Assembly: GCF_002531825.1 (NCBI RefSeq) | Contig: NZ_NWSX01000056.1 | Location: 1 to 38,534, forward strand | Length of the DNA stretch: 38,534 nt | Source of the DNA: Rhizobium sp. J15 | GTDB taxonomy: Bacteria > Pseudomonadota > Alphaproteobacteria > Rhizobiales > Rhizobiaceae | Reading direction: 5' to 3' | Shown: in pieces, positions 8,316 through 15,379 of the stretch | Position numbering within the stretch: position 1 is the first letter of the stretch | Layout of the letters: each line of letters starts with the position of its first letter | Program-made: the position numbers and the translations under genes | The notes under the pieces: generated by a model | Told to the model about the DNA's origin: nothing | Databases searched by the model: none | The model's input: only the letters and a program-made list of their open reading frames with translations

Positions 8316-8489
8316 TCAGTTGCTGCCGTCGTTCGGCCGGGCCTTGGCGCTGTCGTTGGTAGTGTCCGAGGCGGTTTTGCCGTCCGGCTGCTGGCCGAAA
8401 TAGGTGCCGCCGAGGTGGCCGCCGGCGCTGGTGTTCTTCACCTGCTGTTCGGCGCGTTTCTGAAGTTCGCGAACGTTGGTCTTGCTCAT
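8316..8489 (-). CDS. Small hydrophilic protein (57 aa)
   Basis: A 57-residue protein starting at the ATG at 8489 with GGGAG upstream. It begins MSKTNVRELQKRAEQQVKN, a short charged helix, followed by a Gly/Thr/Asp-rich tail that is probably disordered. It contains no cysteine and no membrane segment. The next genes on the other strand include two further tiny hydrophilic proteins of similar composition, so this may be one of a local group of stress-type disordered proteins. I know of no assigned function. The longer frame back to 8672 is rejected because it overlaps the promoter side of the divergent membrane protein gene. Confidence 0.65.
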   Translation of the reverse strand: MSKTNVRELQKRAEQQVKNTSAGGHLGGTYFGQQPDGKTASDTTNDSAKARPNDGSN

Positions 8490-8595
8490 TTTCGGCTCCC
8501 TGTTTTGGGGTTCAGGACCTTTGAGCAACCGATGAGGGCCGACACTGTTCCATATTTTTTCGGGAACCCGCCGCCCGGCGGCCGGTTTAGCCCGC

Positions 8596-9021
8596 ATGAG
8601 GTTCCTTGCCGTCATCATCACCGGCCTGGCGCTCGTGGCGCCTGCGGCGCACGCCTTCTCGCTTCTCAACAAGATCGGGATGACGAAGGCGGACTATTTC
8701 GTCGCGCAGCAGGCCTATGCCGGCTGGTGGATCGTCGGGCTCTTCCTGCCGCTCGCCTTCTTCGCGAATATCGGCAATGCGATTGCCTTGCGGGCCGACA
8801 GAACAGCCTTGATGCTGTCGATCGCCGCGGCGGGGATGATCGTGCTCAACCTCGTCATCTTCATGATCTTCACGCAGCCCGCCAATGCGGCGACCGAGAA
8901 TTGGACGGTGCAGCCGGACAACTGGGAAAGCCTGCGCCGCCAGTGGGAATATTCGCATGCGGTCAATGCCGGGATCACCTTTCTCGCCTTCTGCTGCGCC
9001 ACGCTCGCTTCGATCCGATGA
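8596..9021 (+). CDS. Integral membrane protein, DUF1772-like
   Basis: A 141-residue inner-membrane protein with about four hydrophobic segments: residues 1-20 (possibly a cleaved signal), 43-62, 72-93 and 124-138. The segment WESLRRQWEYSHAVNAG before the last helix resembles the conserved 'RxxWExxH' motif of DUF1772/anthrone-oxygenase-like proteins, with an Arg and a His near the membrane face. The biochemical role of these proteins in bacteria is not established. There is no strong ribosome-binding site ahead of the ATG at 8596. It is divergent from the small gene at 8316-8489 and is followed 60 bp later by two small co-directional genes. Confidence 0.7.
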   Translation: MRFLAVIITGLALVAPAAHAFSLLNKIGMTKADYFVAQQAYAGWWIVGLFLPLAFFANIGNAIALRADRTALMLSIAAAGMIVLNLVIFMIFTQPANAATENWTVQPDNWESLRRQWEYSHAVNAGITFLAFCCATLASIR

Positions 9022-9080
9022 CGGCGGGAACACTTCCGGCCCTGTCTGGTTTTTCTTAACTCAACCAAGGAGAAACGACG

Positions 9081-9281
9081 ATGGGCATGACGACACCCAG
9101 GGACGGCGCTCCCGGCACCACCGACCAGTCCCCCCGCTGGGAAGGGCCGAAGGGCAACAGGCCGCGCGGGTACCTGAAACCCAAGGACGATCCGGACAGG
9201 AACCGTGACGCCAACGGCGAAAACAACCGCGATCCCGAGATGAACGACATTTCCGACGCGATGAAGCAGAAGGGCGAATGA
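9081..9281 (+). CDS. Small hydrophilic protein (66 aa)
   Basis: A 66-residue, very polar protein rich in Asp, Asn, Lys, Pro and Gly, with no hydrophobic core and so probably intrinsically disordered. The ribosome-binding site AAGGAG is strong and well placed before the ATG at 9081. It begins MGMTTPRDGAPGTTDQ and ends NDISDAMKQKGE, the last 12 residues being the only likely helix. The next small gene starts one base after its stop, so the two are surely co-transcribed. I recognise no family; composition recalls desiccation or stress-induced proteins of rhizobia, but that is inference. Confidence 0.72.
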   Translation: MGMTTPRDGAPGTTDQSPRWEGPKGNRPRGYLKPKDDPDRNRDANGENNRDPEMNDISDAMKQKGE

Positions 9282-9282
9282 C

Positions 9283-9492
9283 ATGGCCAATCCCGAAAAA
9301 GACGCGGCCGGCCAGTTCGCCAAATCCCGCGCCGACCGCAAGGCAAGCGGCGTCGCCAGCGCCAAGCCGACCGTCATCACCGGCTCGGAGGATGCGACGG
9401 TGCACAAGCACCCGCCGGGGAAGAAGAAGCCCGGGAAGGACTGGGATATCAATTATGATCCCGCGGAGATGAACGAGGGGCGGACGCGGTAG
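9283..9492 (+). CDS. Small basic hydrophilic protein (69 aa)
   Basis: A 69-residue protein whose ATG lies one base after the stop of the upstream gene, a tight operon arrangement suggesting translational coupling. It starts MANPEKDAAGQFAKSRADRK and continues through KPTVITGSEDATVHKHPPGKKKPGKDW in short charged stretches. The content of Lys, Gly, Pro and Ala is high, there are no cysteines and no hydrophobic helix, so disorder is likely. Its function is unknown. The coupling implies it is made in proportion to the 66-residue neighbour, and the two may act together. Confidence 0.7.
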   Translation: MANPEKDAAGQFAKSRADRKASGVASAKPTVITGSEDATVHKHPPGKKKPGKDWDINYDPAEMNEGRTR

Positions 9493-9673
9493 GGAAAGAC
9501 GTTTCGAGATTGCGGTTTAAGGAGAGAGGTAGCCGGTCTCCGGCTGCTTGAGCTTGGCATTCGTCAATTTCAGTGTCTTCCAAACTCAGATTTGGATTGA
9601 AATTAATCAAGTGTTTTTCAACCTGCGTTATGTCAAGGCAGATGGAACTGGTCCCGCCGCGGGAGAAACGACC

Positions 9674-10138
9674 ATGAGAAATCGATGTGCAATGCTTGTT
9701 CTGGCATTGCTCGCGTCTTGCTCGGAAGAAGAGCAACTTTCGATGATCGCCAAGATGACGAGCAAGGACCTCTATGAAAAAGGAGCGAATTGCCGGGGCT
9801 TTCATTTTCGCATCGAAAACAAACAGATGATCATGTTCGGCGACAAGGAGCCGCGGGCCATCGGTCGCGATATAAGCCTGTCCGAAAAAGACAATACGGT
9901 CGTGATGACGGACAATGGTTGGGGAAAATTGTCCTTGATTTCGGTTTATACATTCTCCGACGATAGAACATCGGTGAGATTCACAGATCTGCACTATAGC
10001 CCTCAACCCACCGAGGAAGAGTGGCGGATGATGGATCAGCAGGCTGGCGGAAACGCGAAAGCGAAATACCAAGCCTTTCGCGACTCCCTGAAAGACATGC
10101 TGCCAATGGAATTCTGCCAACGGACAAACGCGTCTTAA
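9674..10138 (+). CDS. Predicted lipoprotein of unknown function
   Basis: A 154-residue predicted lipoprotein. The ATG at 9674 has GGGAGAAA upstream and starts MRNRCAMLVLALLASC, a short basic N-terminus with a lipobox (L-A-S-C) at about residue 16, so the mature protein would be lipid-anchored at CSEEEQ. The mature part contains SMIAKMTSKDLYEKGANC, a cysteine pair (GANC and EFCQ) and alternating polar/hydrophobic strands (VYTFSDDRTSVRF). I recognise no family. The gene and the 150 bp before it are clearly more AT-rich than the surroundings, which suggests recent acquisition. It stands alone, followed by a repeat-rich stretch. Confidence 0.7.
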   Translation: MRNRCAMLVLALLASCSEEEQLSMIAKMTSKDLYEKGANCRGFHFRIENKQMIMFGDKEPRAIGRDISLSEKDNTVVMTDNGWGKLSLISVYTFSDDRTSVRFTDLHYSPQPTEEEWRMMDQQAGGNAKAKYQAFRDSLKDMLPMEFCQRTNAS

Positions 10139-10163
10139 GGCCCATTCCAGAGACGCCAATCAG

Positions 10164-10223
10164 CCCTCATCCTGAAGTGCGCAAGCTGAAAGCCGGAGCC
10201 TCGAAGGACGTGGGCGATGAGGC
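10164..10223. repeat. Palindromic intergenic repeat (CCTCATCCT family)
   Basis: CCCTCATCCTGAAGTGCGCAA, AGCCGGAGCCTCGAAGGA and a closing GATGAGG follow the same plan as the copies at 20343-20410 and 21330-21396. It begins 26 bp after the lipoprotein stop. Stretch 10139-10510 contains only this element and the RIME-like element next to it. Confidence 0.7.
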
Positions 10224-10270
10224 TGGAGAGAAGGCAAGGCTTGGCGCACCGGAGCTGTGCAATGGATGTG

Positions 10271-10440
10271 CCGTGTAGCCCCCTCATCTGCCTGCCGGCA
10301 TGTTCTCCCCGCTGGGGAGAAGCCGAATCGAGGCGACGTCTCGCCCTTCTTGAACGCGCCTGTGGGGCATGAAGCTCACCATTTGCCCGCTTCTCCCCCC
10401 GGGGAGAAGATGCCGGCAGGCAGATGAGGGGGCCACACGG
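10271..10440. repeat. RIME-like intergenic mosaic element
   Basis: The 30-bp ends (10271-10300 and 10411-10440) are inverted repeats with a single mismatch and contain CCCCCTCATCTGCCTGCCGG. Inside them are two further hairpins (TTCTCCCC/GGGGAGAA types) at 10302-10320 and about 10391-10410. The layout of two large palindromes matches the RIME elements known from Rhizobium; the name is by recall. Related copies lie at 30603-30776 and 34902-35085. Confidence 0.78.
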
Positions 10441-10510
10441 CAGGGCTTCCATTGGTCGTCGCTTCGCCTTGAGCGGCAAGCGAAGGCAGATGACTTCCTC
10501 AGCGGCAGGC

Positions 10511-11401
10511 TCACCCGCCAAAATAAGCCGCATGATCGATATCGGCGAGCAAGCCGGGCTCGGTCGGCTGCCAGCCGAGCAACGCCTGCGTCTGCGCGCT
10601 CGAGGTCGGCACGTCGAAGCCGGCGAACATCGCGAACCAGCCGAAATGCTCCGCCGCCTCTTCCCGCGACAGCGAGGCGGCCGGCAGGTTGAGCCGACGG
10701 GCGATCACTTCGGCGATCCGGCGGAAAACCACGCCTTCTTCGGCGACAGCCAGGAACGGACCGCCGGTGGCGCCGCGTTCGATCGCCAGGCGGTAGAGGC
10801 GGGCGGCATCGAGCCGGTGGACGGCCGGCCAGCGGTTTTGCCCTTCGCCGATATAGGCCGAGATGCCGGTGCGCCGCGCGGTTTCTATCAGGATCGGCAC
10901 GAAGCCGTGATCGCCATGGCCGTGCACCGAGGGCGGGAGGCGGACGGTGGCGGCGCGCACGCCGCGGGCGACGAGCGATATTGCGGTGATCTCGGAGGCG
11001 CGGGGATAGGTCTGCGATGTCGGCATCGGCGGGTCCTTCTCGGTGCCGATGTGGCCCGGCGCATGGCCGAGGCCCGATGTGACCAGCAGCGGCCGGCCGG
11101 AGCCCTGGAGGGCTTCGCCGAGCGCCTCGATGGCGCGCCGGTCAAGGGCGCAGTTTTCGGCGAATTTCGAGAAATCATGGTTGAAGCCGGTATGGATGAC
11201 GGCGTCGGCTTCGGCCGCGCCGCGCGTCAGGCCCTCCAGATCTTCAAGCGTGCCGCGCTGGACGGCGGCGCCCATGGCCGAAAGTTCCGCCGCTCCCTTC
11301 TCCGAGCGGGCAAGGCCCAGCACCTCGTGGCCGGCGGCGAGCAATTCCCTGACGACGGCCGAGCCGACCCAGCCGGTGGCTCCGGTGACGAATACGCGCA
11401 T
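10511..11401 (-). CDS. Extended SDR / NAD(P)-dependent epimerase-like oxidoreductase
   Basis: A 296-residue extended SDR starting at the ATG at 11401, with GGGAG upstream. MRVFVTGATGWVGSAVV carries the TGxxGxxG dinucleotide motif. The region where Tyr-x-x-x-Lys is expected reads TYPRASE, so the catalytic lysine is missing or displaced, as in several atypical SDRs; the reaction is therefore uncertain. VRLPPSVHGHGDHGF matches the substrate-side loop of plant-type 4-hydroxy-reductase and epimerase relatives. It is divergent from the MmyB-type regulator with only 91 bp between them, and a direct repeat in that gap suggests direct control. Confidence 0.82.
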   Translation of the reverse strand: MRVFVTGATGWVGSAVVRELLAAGHEVLGLARSEKGAAELSAMGAAVQRGTLEDLEGLTRGAAEADAVIHTGFNHDFSKFAENCALDRRAIEALGEALQGSGRPLLVTSGLGHAPGHIGTEKDPPMPTSQTYPRASEITAISLVARGVRAATVRLPPSVHGHGDHGFVPILIETARRTGISAYIGEGQNRWPAVHRLDAARLYRLAIERGATGGPFLAVAEEGVVFRRIAEVIARRLNLPAASLSREEAAEHFGWFAMFAGFDVPTSSAQTQALLGWQPTEPGLLADIDHAAYFGG

Positions 11402-11446
11402 GTCGATATCTCCCGATGGACTGGGGACAGATATCGGCGAGAGTGC

Positions 11447-11478
11447 TATCATGGTAAAGTAGTGATATTATCATGGTA
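11447..11478. promoter_or_regulatory. Direct repeat in the divergent promoter region (putative operator)
   Basis: TATCATGGTA occurs at 11447-11456 and again at 11469-11478, exactly 22 bp apart (two helical turns), between the SDR at 10511-11401 and the regulator at 11493-12317. The block is AT-rich compared with its surroundings. The spacing fits cooperative binding by the adjacent regulator, but this is inferred. Confidence 0.5.
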
Positions 11479-11492
11479 TAAAGACTAACAGG

Positions 11493-12317
11493 ATGAGCGA
11501 ATTCGTCACCTCCGAGAATCGGCTCGGCGCCTATCTCAAGGACCGTCGCGCCAAGCTCGACCCCGCCGCTTTCGGCTTTGCCGGCGAACGGCGGCGCACG
11601 CCGGGCCTGCGGCGCGAGGAGGTGGCGAGCCGCGCCAATATCAGCCCCACCTGGTATACCTGGCTGGAGCAGGGGCGCGGCGGCGCGCCGTCGGCCGATG
11701 TGCTCGACCGGATCTCGCGGGCGCTGATGCTGACCGATATCGAGCGCGAGCACCTCTTCCTCATCGGCCTCGGCCGCCCGCCGGAGGTGCGCTACCGCAA
11801 CGAACAGGGTGTGACGCCGCGCCTGCAGGGCGTGCTCGATGCGCTGGACCCGAGCCCGGCGCTGATCCGCAACGCCATCTGGGACGTCGTCGCCTGGAAC
11901 CGGGCGGCGACCGTGCTGCTCACCGATTACGGCGCGCTGCCGCCCGAGGAGCGCAACGTGCTGCGCTTCATCTTCCTCGATCCGCGCGTGCGCGCCGCCC
12001 AATATGACTGGGAAAGCGTCGCCCGCTTCGTCGTCGCCGCCTTCCGCGTCGATGCCGCCCGCGCCGGGGCGGCGGCCGAAGTCGAGCCGCTGGTCGACGA
12101 ACTCTGCCGGAAAAGCCCGGAATTCCTCGCCATGTGGCGCGACAACGACGTGCGCAGCCACGGCGAGGGCGCCAAGCACATCAAACACCCGGTGCTGGGT
12201 CTGCTCTCCTTCGAATATTCGGCCTTCCAGGTGGACGGGCGGCCGGACCTCAGCATGGTTGTGTATAATCCGGCGACGGCGGAGGATGCGGAGAAGATCA
12301 GGCGGGTGGTGGGGTGA
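11493..12317 (+). CDS. XRE-type transcriptional regulator with MmyB-like ligand-binding domain
   Basis: A 274-residue regulator. Residues 1-85 hold an XRE-type helix-turn-helix with the typical signature RRTPGLRREEVASRANIS, then TWYTWLEQGR and ADVLDRISRAL. From about 105 onward comes the MmyB-type domain, beginning LDALDPSPALIRNAIWDVVAWN and ending FEYSAFQVDGRPDL, a PAS-like fold that binds small, probably fatty-acid-like, ligands in related proteins. Proteins of this architecture usually control a neighbouring SDR, and here an SDR is divergent 91 bp away. The start at 11493 has AACAGG upstream. Ligand and direction of control (repressor or activator) are unknown. Confidence 0.88.
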   Translation: MSEFVTSENRLGAYLKDRRAKLDPAAFGFAGERRRTPGLRREEVASRANISPTWYTWLEQGRGGAPSADVLDRISRALMLTDIEREHLFLIGLGRPPEVRYRNEQGVTPRLQGVLDALDPSPALIRNAIWDVVAWNRAATVLLTDYGALPPEERNVLRFIFLDPRVRAAQYDWESVARFVVAAFRVDAARAGAAAEVEPLVDELCRKSPEFLAMWRDNDVRSHGEGAKHIKHPVLGLLSFEYSAFQVDGRPDLSMVVYNPATAEDAEKIRRVVG

Positions 12318-12335
12318 GAGAGTGGCCCCTCCATT

Positions 12336-12400
12336 GTGCTTATTGAAAGCGCACGGTGATTGACATACATCGACATCTTCCGTACGCTTTCAATAAGTAC
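12336..12400. promoter_or_regulatory. Operator-like inverted repeat of the DUF1778/GNAT toxin-antitoxin operon
   Basis: Two 21-bp arms, 12336-12356 and 12380-12400, are inverted copies with two mismatches. Both contain CTTATTGAAAGCG or its complement. The right arm ends 14 bp before the antitoxin start. Ribbon-helix-helix antitoxins of this class bind such palindromes with the toxin to autorepress, so this is the likely operator. Confidence 0.68.
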
Positions 12401-12414
12401 AAATGGAGCCTGCC

Positions 12415-12693
12415 ATGCCGAGAGTGGCTGTCGAAGACAATGAGCGCATGAGCCTGCGGGTCGCGGCATCCGCCAAAGCCAAGCTGGTAAGGGCGGCGGC
12501 TCTTCGCAATACCGATCTCACCAATTTCGTGACGCAATCCGCATTGCGCGAGGCGGAGGCCGTCATCGCCGAAGCAGAGGTCATCAAGGCATCCGAACGC
12601 GATTACTGGCGCATTCTCGAGCTCCTGGAAAATCCGCCTCAGCCGAATGAGAGGCTGCTGGCGGCTGCCCGAGCGCTGCCGAAATCGATATGA
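12415..12693 (+). CDS. DUF1778-family antitoxin (TacA-like)
   Basis: A 92-residue antitoxin. The N-terminal ribbon-helix-helix reads RMSLRVAASAKAKLVRAA followed by RNTDLTNFVTQSAL, the typical DUF1778 opening. The C-terminal part (ASERDYWRILELLENPPQPN) is the flexible segment that in TacA-type proteins wraps round and inhibits the acetyltransferase toxin. I take the ATG at 12415, which has GGAG 8 bases upstream; an in-frame ATG at 12403 would add four residues. The stop overlaps the toxin start by four bases. The inverted repeat at 12336-12400 is probably its binding site. Confidence 0.9.
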   Translation: MPRVAVEDNERMSLRVAASAKAKLVRAAALRNTDLTNFVTQSALREAEAVIAEAEVIKASERDYWRILELLENPPQPNERLLAAARALPKSI

Positions 12694-13214
12694 TCGCCTG
12701 GCATGAAGAGACGATCGGCAAACATCACGATCGCAAATCCTTCGACTGCGGCGATGCCGATCTTAACGATTTTCTGCAGCGCTATGCCCGTCAGAGCCAT
12801 GACCAGGGCGGCTCCAAGACCTTCCTTGCGATAGACGATGCCGATGGAAAGACGGTTCTCGGCTTTTACAGCCTCGCCCCGACATCCATCAGACCGGAGA
12901 TCGTCCCTGACAACGTCAAGCACGGTCTCGCCCGCCACGAGGTGCCAGGCTTCCGGCTGACGCGTCTGGCTGTCGATATGCGGCTGCAAGGGCAGGGAAT
13001 GGGCGGCCAATTGCTGCTGGCCGCCGGCAAGCGATGCCTGCGCGTCACCGCCGAAGTCGGCGGCGTCGTGATGGCGATCGACGCCAAGAACGACAGGGTG
13101 GCCGGCTGGTACAAGACATACGGCGCGCTTCCACTGCTCGACGCGCCTCTGTCGCTGGTCATCCCGCTCGCCACGATCGCGGCGGCGTTGCAGGCGGTTA
13201 GCGGTCGTTCCTAG
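12690..13214 (+). CDS. GNAT-family acetyltransferase toxin (TacT-like)
   Basis: A 174-residue GNAT enzyme paired with the DUF1778 antitoxin. Family members acetylate the amino group of charged tRNAs and so stop translation. FDCGDADLNDFL at 18-29 is the family's usual start; TRLAVDMRLQGQGMG at 91-105 forms the acetyl-CoA-binding strand and pyrophosphate loop; WYKTYGA at 140-146 supplies the conserved tyrosine near the active site. The ATGA overlap with the antitoxin means translational coupling. The gene is intact, so the module looks functional. The only alternative reading is a generic N-acetyltransferase, which the antitoxin partner makes unlikely. Confidence 0.9.
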   Translation: MIAWHEETIGKHHDRKSFDCGDADLNDFLQRYARQSHDQGGSKTFLAIDDADGKTVLGFYSLAPTSIRPEIVPDNVKHGLARHEVPGFRLTRLAVDMRLQGQGMGGQLLLAAGKRCLRVTAEVGGVVMAIDAKNDRVAGWYKTYGALPLLDAPLSLVIPLATIAAALQAVSGRS

Positions 13215-13324
13215 AGTTCTCGGCACGCCGTCTCCAGCGGTCCGCCGCCTTTCATTCTCGTCTTGAGGGCGATATACCACAGCTCCAATGCATGCAGCTG
13301 TTAACAGCCGTCGGGGAGACTGAC

Positions 13325-14167
13325 TTGAAGGATGTCGTCGCGTTGGTGACGGGCGCAAGCCGCGGTGTCGGCCGTGGGATTGCGCTTGCGCTGCTCGCCG
13401 AGGGAGCCACGGTGCACGTGACCGGCCGGACCCTTTCCGAACCGAAGGCAAGCCAGGGCGGCAAGAGCGCGGGATCGCTGGAGGGGCTCGCGCTTGAGGC
13501 TGCGGCACTGCCCGGAACCGTCGTCCTTCATCGATGCGACCATAGCAGCGACGCCGAAACCGAGCGTGTGGCCGAGGAGATCCGAGCCGGCAACCGGCTG
13601 GATATTCTGGTGAACAATGCCTGGCCCGGCTATGAAAACATGGTCGAGAATGGCGATTTTACCTGGCCCCGACCTTTCTGGGAGCAGCCGGTCTGGCGGT
13701 GGGACGCGATGATCGGCACGGCGCTGAGGGCGGCTTTCATGACCTCGCGCGCCGTCGCGCCGATGATGATCCCGGCACGGCGCGGCCTTATCGTCAATAT
13801 TTCCTTCTGGGCGGCGCAGCTCTACGAGGGCAATGCCATTTACGGCATCGGCAAGGCTGCCACGGACAAGATGGTCGCGGACTTCGCCCATGAGCTGCGT
13901 CCGCACAATGTCGCCGCCGTCTCGCTTTATCCCGGTCTGGTCCGCACCGAAGCCGTGCTGGAGAATGCCGAATACTTCGACCTGTCCAACTCCGAGTCTC
14001 CCGAGTTCATCGGCCATGTCATTGCCGGACTCTGGCGAGACCCCGCGCTGATGTCGAAATCCGGGCGGGTTCTGGTGGCGGCGGAACTGGGACGGGAATA
14101 CGAGATTGCCGACGTCGATGGCTACAGGCCGGTTCCCCTGACGGCGGCGGACTTTTCGAAAAGCTGA
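13325..14167 (+). CDS. Short-chain dehydrogenase/reductase (DHRS1-like)
   Basis: A 280-residue classical SDR. I start it at the TTG at 13325 because GGGGAG lies 6 bases upstream and the product then opens directly with the cofactor strand (LKDVVALVTGASRGVG). The in-frame ATG at 13292 has no ribosome-binding site. The LVNNAWPGY segment, a serine in NISFWAA and YGIGK as the YxxxK active site are all present. The long insertion around WPRPFWEQPVWRWD and the tail ADVDGYRPVPLT resemble the DHRS1 subgroup. The substrate is unknown. It stands alone downstream of the toxin-antitoxin pair, with no regulator of its own. Confidence 0.83.
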   Translation: MKDVVALVTGASRGVGRGIALALLAEGATVHVTGRTLSEPKASQGGKSAGSLEGLALEAAALPGTVVLHRCDHSSDAETERVAEEIRAGNRLDILVNNAWPGYENMVENGDFTWPRPFWEQPVWRWDAMIGTALRAAFMTSRAVAPMMIPARRGLIVNISFWAAQLYEGNAIYGIGKAATDKMVADFAHELRPHNVAAVSLYPGLVRTEAVLENAEYFDLSNSESPEFIGHVIAGLWRDPALMSKSGRVLVAAELGREYEIADVDGYRPVPLTAADFSKS

Positions 14168-14330
14168 AACTCTGAGAGTTCGAAGGGCTGATCTTCGTGA
14201 TAGCTAGATTGTACCGCTTCTCTCCACCATCGCGAGAAATCGGCCAGCCCTTCGCCTCAATCCCGACAAATCTCCGGTGATGCTGTCGATTGACCGCGCA
14301 CGATTTCAGCCGCGCGGGAGGGGGATTTCA

Positions 14331-14789
14331 ATGAATTCATATCGTGCCGCGGCCTTGGTCGCCGCGTCGGTCCTGATGGCGCTGCCGGCTTCGGAGGCAT
14401 CTGCGTGCAGTTGCGGGCGATCGTCCGCGAAGGAGAGATTTGCGAAAGCGGATTTGATCGTCAAAGGCCGCATGAAGCTCGTCACCTTCGGCGTCGAGTT
14501 GCCGGATTCGCAAACGGATCGCGAGCCGCCACGGCTGACCCGCGGCGACTTTGAGATCGACAAGGTGGTGAAGGGGACCTTCAAGGGCAAAACTCTATCG
14601 GTCTATACCGGCGCCGGCATGGGGGACTGCGGACGCCTGGGGGAGTTCCTCTCCGCAGCGTTTTACTACCACAGTGACAAATTCGCCGTTTACGAATTCG
14701 GGTTGTCGAAGGCGGAGTTTGCAGGGCAGACACTCTATTTCACGTCGATCTGCGACTACGCCAAGGGGCCGAAGGATGGCCAAGAGTAG
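14331..14789 (+). CDS. Secreted netrin/TIMP-like (NTR-fold) protein
   Basis: A 152-residue exported protein. GGGAGGGGG precedes the ATG at 14331. A signal peptide (residues 1-25) ends at SEASA, so the mature chain starts exactly at CSC (Cys26, Cys28). What follows tracks the netrin/TIMP OB fold: CSCGRSSAKERFAKADLIVKG, FEIDKVVKGTFKG, VYTGAGMGDCG (Cys100) and a closing YFTSICDY (Cys141). In TIMPs the free N-terminal Cys-x-Cys chelates a metalloprotease zinc; whether the bacterial protein inhibits a protease is unknown. The match is by pattern only. It is convergent with the lipoprotein gene at 14856-15266, next to the duplicated pair. Confidence 0.72.
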   Translation: MNSYRAAALVAASVLMALPASEASACSCGRSSAKERFAKADLIVKGRMKLVTFGVELPDSQTDREPPRLTRGDFEIDKVVKGTFKGKTLSVYTGAGMGDCGRLGEFLSAAFYYHSDKFAVYEFGLSKAEFAGQTLYFTSICDYAKGPKDGQE

Positions 14790-14855
14790 GCCGTGGAGCT
14801 CTATGAAAGGAGTGGCGCCCGGCGGTTGTATTTCGGACCGTCGGGCCGGGTCATC

Positions 14856-15266
14856 CTACTTGATGACATTCACATTCATGATGATCTCGTCGACCCTCCC
14901 ATTTCCGGAAGGAGATCTGACAACGATCTTGTCGCTGCCGATGTAGCCTGGCTCCGAGGTATAGTAGCCAACCATACCTTGCACCTTGACCGTCCGGCAT
15001 TTCGCAAGCGCCCCCTTTTCGTTGGGAAAGACCGGCTCATGTACGAGCTGGAAGCGTCCGTGCTTGGGTTGTTCAATGACGTGGGTAGGCAGATAACCGA
15101 CGAAGCTGCAATCCTTGTCGACATGCCAGGTCTGGCCCAACTTCGTCTTCTCACCGGTAAGCACCGTTTTGGATACTGACTTCTGCCGGAAGCTGTCGGA
15201 GGTTGTGGTGCACCCGCAAAGTGCAATCATTGCTGCTGCGCTTAAATAAGTAAGAATATTTTTCAC
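14856..15266 (-). CDS. Lipoprotein A of the duplicated pair, Ig-like fold
   Basis: A 136-residue predicted lipoprotein; the start is a GTG at 15266 with GAGGG upstream. MKNILTYLSAAAMIALCGC carries a lipobox with Cys19, followed by CTTTSDSFRQ. The mature part contains HVDKDCSFVGY, HGRFQLVHEPVFP, a second cysteine (LAKC) and GYYTSEPGYIGSDKIVVRS, which looks like the edge of a small beta sandwich of cadherin/Ig-like type. It is about half identical to the gene at 16521-16934, including both cysteines. It is divergent from the exported protein at 15380. No known system is recognised; likely periplasmic or outer-membrane anchored. Confidence 0.75.
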   Translation of the reverse strand: MKNILTYLSAAAMIALCGCTTTSDSFRQKSVSKTVLTGEKTKLGQTWHVDKDCSFVGYLPTHVIEQPKHGRFQLVHEPVFPNEKGALAKCRTVKVQGMVGYYTSEPGYIGSDKIVVRSPSGNGRVDEIIMNVNVIK

Positions 15267-15379
15267 TATAAACCCTCAACTTTTGCGTGGATAAACATTG
15301 AATTTTTCAGGGAGTCAAGCAGAGTCCAGAGCCTTCGTTTCCGCCTGTTCTGCTTCCAGCAATCGTTGAGGTGCAGTCG
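15267..15379. promoter_or_regulatory. Conserved divergent intergenic region, copy A
   Basis: The stretch 15267-15325 aligns with 16935-16992 between the second gene pair: CCTCAACTTTTGC, then ATTGA and AGTCAA.CAGAGT occur in the same order and spacing. Part of it is the ribosome-binding site of the lipoprotein; the remainder is AT-rich and probably holds the divergent promoters. Confidence 0.5.

Noticed and set aside
13292..13324. ATG start of the SDR at 13292
   Set aside because: No ribosome-binding site; the TTG at 13325 has GGGGAG at ideal distance and starts directly at the cofactor strand.
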